Source: Aromatoleum aromaticum EbN1
GTDB taxonomy: Bacteria > Pseudomonadota > Gammaproteobacteria > Burkholderiales > Rhodocyclaceae
Direction: 5' to 3'
Length of the DNA: 64,000 nucleotides
Assembly (NCBI RefSeq): GCF_000025965.1
Contig: NC_006513.1
Coordinates: 4,085,400-4,149,399 of the forward strand
Shown: piece by piece, positions 48,404 through 54,705 of the stretch
Layout: each line of letters begins with the position of its first letter
How positions within the stretch are numbered: the first letter of the stretch is position 1
Translations under genes and position numbers: made by a program
Notes under the pieces: model-generated
Told to the model about the DNA's origin: nothing
Database searches by the model: none
The model's input: only the letters and a program-made list of their open reading frames with translations

Positions 48404-49149
48404 CATCCACGGCACCGGACGCGACAGGGTGCGACGCTCGGGTCGCCTTCGTCGTTTCCTGCGAGCACGGCGGCAACCGCGTGCCGCCGCGTTACCGTGA
48501 GCTGTTCGCGAGGGCACAGGCCGCGCTCGACAGTCACCGCGGCTACGATCCGGGCGCCCTCACGGTCGCACGCCAACTGGCACGGGCACTCGTCGCACCG
48601 CTCGTCGCGGCGACGACCACGCGCCTTCTCGTCGACCTGAACCGCAGCCCAAGCCATCGGAAGCTCCACTCCGAATGGATCCCCGCCTCGCCGCCCGACA
48701 TCCGCGCGGGCATCCGGGCGCGCCACTACCTGCCCTACCGGCGCCGGATCGAAGACCTCGTCGCCGCCTCGATCGGCCGTGGACAGCGGGTCGTCCATGT
48801 GTCGAGCCACAGCTTCACGCCAGTGTTCGACGGCGTCGTGCGCAACGCCGATGTCGGCATCCTCTACGATCCGGGCCGTCCGGGCGAAGTGGCGCTGAGC
48901 GCGCGCTGGATCGCGGCGCTTCAGGCGCGCGCGCCGCACCTGAAAGTGCGGCGCAACTACCCTTACACCGGAAAATCCGACGGATTATGTGCGTGGCTGC
49001 GGCGCCACCACGCTGCCGCCGACTACGTCGGCATCGAGCTCGAAGTCAATCAGCGGCATGTCGCGCCCGGGCGCGCCGAGTGGCGCGCGTTGCGGGCTGC
49101 GATCATCGCCTCGCTCGCCGAGGCGCTGGAGCTTGAGAAACGCGCTTAG
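48364..49149 (+). CDS. N-formylglutamate amidohydrolase-like protein
   Basis: A 261-residue member of the N-formylglutamate amidohydrolase family (FGase): SCEHGGNRVPPRYRELF with metal-site Glu/His, DLNRSPSHRKLHSEW, VVHVSSHSFTP with paired His, and YVGIELEVNQRH. The family hydrolyses N-acyl glutamates, so it may trim or recycle a glutamyl product made by the two ligases. The ATG at 48364 lies 40 bp inside the GCS2 gene with GGGAGC upstream; later starts are possible. It converges with the next gene with a 4-bp overlap of ends. Confidence 0.85.
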   Translation: MPARQPPVRGDHVASTAPDATGCDARVAFVVSCEHGGNRVPPRYRELFARAQAALDSHRGYDPGALTVARQLARALVAPLVAATTTRLLVDLNRSPSHRKLHSEWIPASPPDIRAGIRARHYLPYRRRIEDLVAASIGRGQRVVHVSSHSFTPVFDGVVRNADVGILYDPGRPGEVALSARWIAALQARAPHLKVRRNYPYTGKSDGLCAWLRRHHAAADYVGIELEVNQRHVAPGRAEWRALRAAIIASLAEALELEKRA

Positions 49150-49985
49150 CCCGCAGTCGGCACATGACGACGCCGGGTCGCCGATACGTGACGTTCATGG
49201 CGCTCGGGCACGATCGGACGCCGCGCACCGCGCGCACCGAGGAGGCCGCCACCGGCGCCGGCCAGGAGCGACAGCAGGATCGCGGCGCTCAACCAGGCAC
49301 TCGCCGCCGACGCGGTCTGCGCGACGTCGATGCGCTCCCCGCCGCCGGCCTGTGCATCGGCTCCGGAAGGCGAACGGCCGGTCAGCGCCAGAGCCTGCTC
49401 GGCGGCACGACTGGCCTGGTCCGGGCTCATGCCGAAGCGGTTCTGCAGCACATTTACGGTTGCCGCCCGATCACCGCGTTCGAGGCTCGACAACAGCTCG
49501 CCGACTCCGGACTCGCCCGGCACTGCGGCTGCCGAGGCTGCCGCCGTCGTCGCCGTGTTCGCCGCCATACCGAACATCCCGCCGAGCGCGTTGCCAGTAA
49601 CCGATCCGGTGAGGATCGCAAAGAACAGCATCGTCGCCCCCCAGGAGACGACGCCGTGCAGCATGCCGTCGGAAGTTCGCCGCAGGCCGGACGAGCGGGA
49701 AGCGACGTAACCGCCGATGAACGCCGCGATCAGCATGCTGACCGTGTTCCACGTCGCCGCGGCGATCGAGATGCTCCCTCCTTCCGGACGCTCTCCCGCG
49801 CCGACGACGGCAAGACCGGCGGCGATGCCGATCAGCACGAACAGCACATGCACGCCCAGACCGACGGCAAAACCGGCGATCACCGCGCTCCAGCGGATGC
49901 TGTACAGCGGAGTGCCTTCCGGCTCGATCGTTACGCTGCTCACGCCTACGGGGTCCACGCTTCTGGTTTCCGATCTGATTTCCAT
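49146..49985 (-). CDS. Hypothetical membrane protein, four helices
   Basis: A 279-residue protein with hydrophobic segments near residues 30-58, 78-95, 112-140 and 228-250, and an Ala/Gly-rich periplasmic or cytoplasmic loop between. The arrangement resembles other stress-associated small membrane proteins, and I cannot name a family. The ATG at 49983-49985 is preceded by AAGGA; an upstream in-frame start lacks support. A sigma-54 element and tandem enhancer-like sites lie upstream. Confidence 0.75.
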   Translation of the reverse strand: MEIRSETRSVDPVGVSSVTIEPEGTPLYSIRWSAVIAGFAVGLGVHVLFVLIGIAAGLAVVGAGERPEGGSISIAAATWNTVSMLIAAFIGGYVASRSSGLRRTSDGMLHGVVSWGATMLFFAILTGSVTGNALGGMFGMAANTATTAAASAAAVPGESGVGELLSSLERGDRAATVNVLQNRFGMSPDQASRAAEQALALTGRSPSGADAQAGGGERIDVAQTASAASAWLSAAILLSLLAGAGGGLLGARGARRPIVPERHERHVSATRRRHVPTAG

Positions 49986-50046
49986 GGTCTGTCCTTCCGT
50001 TTGAGAGGGTGAAATGCTCGTCCGCAAGCGAACGCGCGATTCCATC

Positions 50047-50062
50047 AGCAACATCCGTACCG
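50047..50062 (-). promoter_or_regulatory. sigma-54 promoter, membrane protein at 49146
   Basis: The minus strand reads CGGTACGGATGTTGCT, two mismatches from TGGCACG-N4-TTGCT, correctly spaced. The predicted start near 50036 leaves about 50 bases. Enhancer site d starts 67 bp upstream. Confidence 0.68.
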
Positions 50063-50128
50063 CCTGCGGAAACCCTGTCGGGGCAGGCGAAACTCCCCAA
50101 AACGGGCGGTCGGATGACACTCCGGAAG

Positions 50129-50160
50129 CGCAATTCTTACGCCGCGCTGTAACTTCTACT
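50129..50160. promoter_or_regulatory. Tandem enhancer-like sites (site d)
   Basis: CGCAATTCTTACG (50129-50141) and TGTAACTTCTACT (50148-50160) start 19 bp apart. The layout TTCTTAC-N7-TGTAA-TTCTAC is shared with site e on the opposite strand. It lies 67 bp upstream of the -24/-12 element at 50047-50062, inside the gap after the copper-binding protein gene. Confidence 0.6.
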
Positions 50161-50178
50161 TACGGCACCCACCCTTCC

Positions 50179-50523
50179 TCACACCGAGGTCATTGCTTCA
50201 CAACTATTCTTGCACCGCTCGCAGGCGAAGATGCATTCCTCCATCTCGTCGAGATCGCGACAACTGCTGATGCACGCGTCGCAGATGTCGGCACAGACTG
50301 CGCACACCTGGCGGTGCAGCGTCGAGTTGGTCGCCATCACGTTCGCGGCCGCCTGGCAAATCTCCGCGCAGACGATCATTGTGCGCAGATGTTCCGGCTC
50401 GACATGGCGGCCGCCTTTTTCGAGACAGTGCCCCGTCGCCATGCCGAGGCAGACCATCTGACAGCGCCGGCACAGCTCGATGCAGGCCAGCATTTCAGGC
50501 GATAGCGTGGTTTGTTGGGACAT
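50179..50523 (-). CDS. Four-helix-bundle copper-binding protein (Csp-like, DUF326)
   Basis: A 114-residue helical protein with 16 cysteines, mostly in CxxC and CxxxC spacings along the helices (CIELCRRC, CAVCADICDAC, CIFACERC). This is the pattern of bacterial copper storage proteins (Csp) and DUF326, in which Cys lining a four-helix bundle bind many Cu(I) ions. No signal peptide is visible, so it would be cytosolic. The ATG at 50521-50523 follows GGAGG. Its promoter region holds a palindrome that could bind a metal regulator. Confidence 0.92.
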   Translation of the reverse strand: MSQQTTLSPEMLACIELCRRCQMVCLGMATGHCLEKGGRHVEPEHLRTMIVCAEICQAAANVMATNSTLHRQVCAVCADICDACISSCRDLDEMEECIFACERCKNSCEAMTSV

Positions 50524-50575
50524 CGGAAAACCTCCTCTGAAAAAGGTACGGCACTGGCGCCGGTGACGCGGGTGT

Positions 50576-50591
50576 TGCAAACACCGTACCG
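50576..50591 (-). promoter_or_regulatory. sigma-54 promoter, copper-binding protein
   Basis: The minus strand reads CGGTACGGTGTTTGCA, two mismatches from TGGCACG-N4-TTGCA. The predicted start near 50564 leaves about 41 bases to the ATG. A palindrome GGTGTT-GCA-AACACC (50571-50585) overlaps the -12 part. Confidence 0.7.
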
Positions 50592-50615
50592 CCAGGTCGC
50601 AGTCCCCGCTGCACG

Positions 50616-51482
50616 TCACCCGTTGACGATCTCGCCACCGTTCGGATGCAGCACCTGCCCCGTCATGTAACTCGAATCGCTGCTCGCGAGGAAAATGTAG
50701 CTCGGCGCGACCGCGTCGGGCTGGCCAGCACCGCCCAAAGGCTGCTTTTCGCCGAAATGCTCGACTTTTTCAGCCTCGAAGCTCGCCGGGATCAGCGGCG
50801 TCCAGATCGGGCCCGGGGCCACGCCATTCACGCGTATGCGGCGCTTCGCGAGCGACTGGGCAAGTGACCGCGTGAACGACACGATCGCGCCTTTCGACGC
50901 CGAATAGTCGATCAGGTGCGAACTGCCACGGTACGCCGTCACCGACGTCGAGTTGATGATGCAGGCGCCCTCTTTCAGGTGCGCCAGCGCGCAGCGGGTA
51001 AGGTCGAACATCGAGAACAGGTTGGTGCGGAAAGTGCGTTCGAGCTGCTCGCGGGAGATCGCTGCCAAGTCCTCCTGCGGATGCTGTTCGGCGGCGTTGT
51101 TGACCAGGATGTCGAGGCGGCCGAACTTCGCAATCACCTTTTCGACGACGTCCGCACAGAACGCCTCGTCGCCGACATCCCCGGCCAGCAGCAGGCACTT
51201 CACCCCCTGCGCCTCGATCTGCCGCTGCGTATGTTCCGCGTCCTCGTGCTCGCACAGATACACCACCGCCACGTCCGCGCCTTCCTTCGCGAAGCCGATC
51301 GACACCGCACGCCCGATGCCGCTGTCGCCGCCGGTGACGATCGCGGTTTTTCCGGCGAGCTTGCCCGAGCCGTGGTAATGCTTCATTTCGTCTTCGGGGC
51401 GCGGCACCATCGGCTCCTCGTGCCCCGGCTGCGTGTCCTGGTGCTGTGCTGGAATCTGCTCAACGGTTGCCTGGTCGCTCAT
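50616..51482 (-). CDS. SDR-family oxidoreductase (general stress protein type)
   Basis: A 288-residue SDR of the YghA/YdaD group. It starts with a polar extension (about 1-40, QPGHEEPMVPRPEDEMKHYHGSGKL) typical of that group, then TGGDSGIGRAV (cofactor), NNAAEQHP, INSTS and YSASKGA with the active-site Ser, Tyr and Lys, and APGPIWTPL. Homologues are induced by general stress in B. subtilis and Gram-negatives; the substrate is unknown. The ATG at 51480-51482 follows GGAG. It is 62 bp downstream of the ferritin-like gene. Confidence 0.9.
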   Translation of the reverse strand: MSDQATVEQIPAQHQDTQPGHEEPMVPRPEDEMKHYHGSGKLAGKTAIVTGGDSGIGRAVSIGFAKEGADVAVVYLCEHEDAEHTQRQIEAQGVKCLLLAGDVGDEAFCADVVEKVIAKFGRLDILVNNAAEQHPQEDLAAISREQLERTFRTNLFSMFDLTRCALAHLKEGACIINSTSVTAYRGSSHLIDYSASKGAIVSFTRSLAQSLAKRRIRVNGVAPGPIWTPLIPASFEAEKVEHFGEKQPLGGAGQPDAVAPSYIFLASSDSSYMTGQVLHPNGGEIVNG

Positions 51483-51544
51483 TGCAAGTCTCCGCGTGCG
51501 AATCGCGCCACGTCGCGGCCCGCGGCCTGCGATTCATCGGGTGG

Positions 51545-52294
51545 TCAGCGCGCTTCCCCGAGGACGACCGTCTGCAGCCAGCCGCGGATCTGGCGCACGT
51601 GCGCCTTTTCGTTGTCGCGCGCGCTGCGGAACTGGGGCAAGAACTGGTCCTGGTCCGCTTCCGCCGTCAGGCTGATCAGCAGCTCCCAGCTCGCATCGTC
51701 GGCAAGCTCGGCGATCAGCATCGCTTCGAGGCAATGGACGAGCGTCGTGCGCGGGTCGGTGAGGACTTGCATCAGGCCGCTGATCGCGACTGCGGAAACA
51801 GCTGCAGCGGGCGTCTGCGCAGTCGAGTCCGCGCCGAGCGAATCGAGCGCGGAAGCGAGCACGTGCATGTGCGCCAGCTCGTCATCGCGCAGGCGCTGCA
51901 GATCGTCGACCGAGAACGGCATCCGCTGCTGTCTGGCGAGCGCCGCCGCCTTGTCCATCAGTGCCTGGTAAAGGCGCACGCCGATACGCTCGAAGGCGAG
52001 CCGTTCGCCGAGCTTGTCGACCAGTACTTCGGGCTTTCTCGCGCCGAGCTTCGATACCACCGCAGTGAATGCGCTGGTCAGCACGCCGGGCATCGGCACC
52101 GAGCCGATGCGTTCGGCCTCGACCGTGTAGTCGCCACGTACGGCAGCGATTTCCTCCTTGCCGTCGGGCATCTCGTCGGCAGCGCTCACCTCTTCCGGCA
52201 CCCTTTCGTCTGCATACAACTGCATGCTGTGGACCGACAAGGGCGAAGACTGTGCACCGGTGCGGTTGAATCCAGGTTCGGTGCCGTCATCCAT
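51545..52294 (-). CDS. Ferritin-like domain protein
   Basis: A 249-residue mainly helical protein with a ferritin-like domain of about 160 residues. Possible metal-binding residues are in LAFERIGVRLYQALMDK, LQRLRDDELAHMHVLAS, VHCLEAMLIAELADDASWELL and SARDNEKAHVRQIRGW, that is, repeated E...ExxH elements. I chose the ATG at 52292-52294, with GGAAGGA 6-10 bases upstream; an ATG overlapping the upstream gene's stop (52367-52369, ATGA) would add 25 residues and is a real alternative. Confidence 0.75.
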   Translation of the reverse strand: MDDGTEPGFNRTGAQSSPLSVHSMQLYADERVPEEVSAADEMPDGKEEIAAVRGDYTVEAERIGSVPMPGVLTSAFTAVVSKLGARKPEVLVDKLGERLAFERIGVRLYQALMDKAAALARQQRMPFSVDDLQRLRDDELAHMHVLASALDSLGADSTAQTPAAAVSAVAISGLMQVLTDPRTTLVHCLEAMLIAELADDASWELLISLTAEADQDQFLPQFRSARDNEKAHVRQIRGWLQTVVLGEAR

Positions 52295-52365
52295 GATCTT
52301 TCCTTCCACACACTCGGTTTCGCCGAATAACCACCCGAGCAGCGGGTGGATATCCCGTGTCGAGT

Positions 52366-53526
52366 TCATGCTGCTTTGAGCGACCGGTTGAGTTCGGTGC
52401 CCGACGTCCAGTGATAAGCCGCCGCCACTCGCGTCGAGGGCGACCCATCGGCATTGATCCTGCGGCGGTATTCACGGGATACCGAACTCTCGCGGGCGGA
52501 CTGGACGAAATCCACGCCGTTCGCGCGCAGGTCGACTTCCGCTGCGAGCACGTCGCGGACGAAGTCACGCTGGCTCTTGAACTCGAGCGGCGCCGGCAGC
52601 GTTCGCCCCAGCACTTCGGCCGGATCGCGCTTCTCGTACTGCTTGAACAGGTCGCACACGTGATGCAGATGGCCCAGTTCGTAGTCGCAGAAACGCTCCC
52701 ACATTTCACGGATGCGCGGATTGCTTTCAGACTGGGCGCAGCTGTAGTAGCCGTAGACTTCGGTCGCCTCATGGAGCAACCACAGTTCCAGGAAGCTTTG
52801 CCGCGGGTCCAGCAGCGAGCCGTACTGTGTCGTGTGCTGCTCCTCGACCGACGCGATCTCCGCGTACAGCTGCCGCGCGACCGGATCGGCGAACATCGGG
52901 CCGATCGTCATGTAGTAGTCGTGCGTCTGGTATTCGGCAGCGGTGATCAGCGTCGCATGCAGCTTCGTCAGGAGCGTGGCATCCCGGCCGTGCGGCAGCC
53001 GCAGGTCATCGACCGACGCGCGATGGCCGTCGACGGTCGGACGGCCCGGGGCGATGTCGGTGTGCCCCTGCAGGATGTTGTTCGAATCCTTGCCTTCGAG
53101 CCGGTCGAGCAGCGCCGAGTAGCGATAGAGATGATCGAAATCCTCGAGCAGCCCGAAGCGGTAGACCTGGGCGAGATACGCGTCCGGTTCGCGCTGGGCG
53201 ACCGCGGCAGTCACTTCGACGGCGACCTGTTCGTACGCGATCGTCGTCTCCAGCGGCGAATGGTCGGCCGACAACAACCAGTTCACTGCCGTTGCCTGGT
53301 GTTGCTCGATGCGGCGAATCCGGGCAAGCGACTGTCGCAGTTCGCTGTTCATCCGCATCCCCATGTGGGACAGCCGCAGCGCGTCGAGCTCGAGCGCATT
53401 CATCAGGAGGATGCGTACGCGCGTGAAAGCCTCATCGTCGAGCTTGCTGATCGGCTTTCCCGCCATGTCCTTCCACGTCAAAGACTGCTTGTCGATCGGT
53501 ACCCCTTTATTTCCGAGCAGATCCAC
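52366..53526 (-). CDS. Large ferritin-like/rubrerythrin-related protein
   Basis: A 386-residue helical protein. It contains ExxH-type elements spread over the length (MNALELDALRLSHMG, RRIEQHQATAVNWLL, IASVEEQHTTQYG, LLHEATEVYGYY, FCDYELGHLHHVCDLF), suggesting two ferritin-like bundles and a possible diiron site. I do not recognise a named family. The start is GTG at 53524-53526 after GGAGGG. It heads a run with a second ferritin-like gene and an SDR. Confidence 0.75.
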   Translation of the reverse strand: MDLLGNKGVPIDKQSLTWKDMAGKPISKLDDEAFTRVRILLMNALELDALRLSHMGMRMNSELRQSLARIRRIEQHQATAVNWLLSADHSPLETTIAYEQVAVEVTAAVAQREPDAYLAQVYRFGLLEDFDHLYRYSALLDRLEGKDSNNILQGHTDIAPGRPTVDGHRASVDDLRLPHGRDATLLTKLHATLITAAEYQTHDYYMTIGPMFADPVARQLYAEIASVEEQHTTQYGSLLDPRQSFLELWLLHEATEVYGYYSCAQSESNPRIREMWERFCDYELGHLHHVCDLFKQYEKRDPAEVLGRTLPAPLEFKSQRDFVRDVLAAEVDLRANGVDFVQSARESSVSREYRRRINADGSPSTRVAAAYHWTSGTELNRSLKAA

Positions 53527-53600
53527 GGCAATTCCCTCCGGACGATAAGACTTCAGGGGGCTCGGGCCGGACAGGCTCGTGCCTCATCACGGGAAAATCT

Positions 53601-53616
53601 TGCAAATCCCGTGCCT
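53601..53616 (-). promoter_or_regulatory. sigma-54 promoter, ferritin-like operon
   Basis: The minus strand reads AGGCACGGGATTTGCA, one mismatch from TGGCAC-N5-TTGCA. It sits in an inverted repeat (CACGGGA and TCCCGTG, around 53588-53613). The predicted start near 53589 leaves about 63 bases to the GTG. Confidence 0.8.
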
Positions 53617-53734
53617 ACGGCATCAGCAGGGCCATGACAGCTTCGCGCCCTGTCGACGTGGGAATAAAGACCACGTCCATCTCTTCCGCGCGCCGTCGCC
53701 GCTGCGATGTCGTGGGAATTTTCTCCACGCCGGC

Positions 53735-53766
53735 TGTAGAAATTACAAGTGCGAGTAAGAAATATG
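53735..53766. promoter_or_regulatory. Tandem enhancer-like sites (site e)
   Basis: TGTAGAAATTACA (53735-53747) and AGTAAGAAATATG (53754-53766) start 19 bp apart; the first is an almost perfect palindrome. The pair sits between divergent sigma-54 elements at 53601-53616 (119 bp) and 53823-53838 (57 bp). Reversed, it matches site d closely. Confidence 0.65.
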
Positions 53767-53822
53767 CGTCGCTTCCGCTCAGCGGGCCAGCGTCGACAAG
53801 TGAAACAACTCTCTCGGCACGC

Positions 53823-53838
53823 AGGCAGCGAGGTTGCT
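53823..53838 (+). promoter_or_regulatory. sigma-54 promoter, lipid A deacylase-like gene
   Basis: AGGCAGCGAGGTTGCT has GG and GC 10 bp apart and a perfect TTGCT, with two mismatches in the -24 half. The predicted start near 53849 leaves about 55 bases to the GTG at 53904. The leader ends in an AAC-rich tract. Confidence 0.65.
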
Positions 53839-53903
53839 AAGGTGAATCATTGCCGTCGCCGTGTGGCGCGAAACAAACAACAACAACGGACAGGAGAGTC
53901 ATC

Positions 53904-54578
53904 GTGCAGACGATTTCGCCACTCCCACTCCTACTCCCCGGCGCCGTGCAACGCGTCACCCCGGCAGATTTCCGGTTGCGGGCAATGGCGGCGCGCAGTC
54001 GTCCGGCAACACGAGGCAGATCCTTGCGCTTCACGCGCCGCTGGCGACCGCCCGGACTGGCCGGCGGCATGTCGTTCGCGCTGGCGTTGTTCGCTGCGGC
54101 GACCACGTGCCCCGCCGCTCAGGGCGTCGCGTTGCAGGCCGGAAGCTACGACTCGGTCGATAGCGTCGGAGTGCAGTGGCTGCTGCCAGTCTGGTATCGC
54201 GCCGAATGGAAGAACTGGCGCATTGCCAGTCACCCGGAACTCCAGTTGAACCTCCTCCGCAGCCATTCGGACAAAGCGGCCCAGGCAGGCGCTTTTGCGA
54301 CGTTCCGCATCTCTCCGATTCGTAGCGGCGCGTACCCCTATCTCGAGGCGGGCCTCGGCCTGCACCTGTTCTCGGAAAAAAAAGTCGGACGCAGGAACCT
54401 GTCCACCCGCTTCCAGTTCGGCGAACTGATCGGCGCCGGCATCGCATGGGGAGGCAGGGCCGGGGGCGAAGGCGAGACGTCAGTGGGCTTGCGGCTGAGC
54501 CATTATTCGAATGCCGGGCTGAAGCAACCGAATCACGGCATCGAGGTGTTCCAGCTCACGGTCAGCCATCGCTTCTGA
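53904..54578 (+). CDS. PagL-like lipid A 3-O-deacylase
   Basis: A 224-residue outer-membrane beta-barrel-type protein. The catalytic signature RLSHYSNAGLKQPNHGIE has the PagL His, Ser and Glu in correct spacing (Ser to Glu 12 residues apart). PagL removes the 3-O acyl chain of lipid A. A hydrophobic segment (GMSFALALFAAATTCPAAQG) is a signal peptide; its n-region is long, and a start at the ATG 54069 would give 169 residues, the usual PagL size, but without basic residues. I took the GTG at 53904 after AGGAG. Confidence 0.88.
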   Translation: MQTISPLPLLLPGAVQRVTPADFRLRAMAARSRPATRGRSLRFTRRWRPPGLAGGMSFALALFAAATTCPAAQGVALQAGSYDSVDSVGVQWLLPVWYRAEWKNWRIASHPELQLNLLRSHSDKAAQAGAFATFRISPIRSGAYPYLEAGLGLHLFSEKKVGRRNLSTRFQFGELIGAGIAWGGRAGGEGETSVGLRLSHYSNAGLKQPNHGIEVFQLTVSHRF

Positions 54579-54597
54579 CAGGACGGCAATCAAATAT

Positions 54598-54700
54598 AAC
54601 CGTTACAACCGTTCGCTCTGAGCCTTTCGACTTCGCGCAGGCCAGGCTTGTCGAAAGGCGCTGCCAAGGCTTCGACAAGCTCAGCCCGAACGGTATTTGG
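54598..54700. repeat. REP-like inverted repeat between converging genes
   Basis: A segment beginning accgttcgctctgagc is matched in reverse by ttgtcgaagcc... and gctcagcccgaacggt at its far end, so the two ends form an inverted pair. Inside it, CCTTTCGAC and GTCGAAAGG can form a 9-bp stem. The tail cttcgacaagctcagcccgaac resembles a dispersed repeat common in proteobacterial genomes. It lies between the 3' ends of the PagL-like and treS genes and may stabilise or end both transcripts. Confidence 0.6.
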
Positions 54701-54705
54701 TCGGG

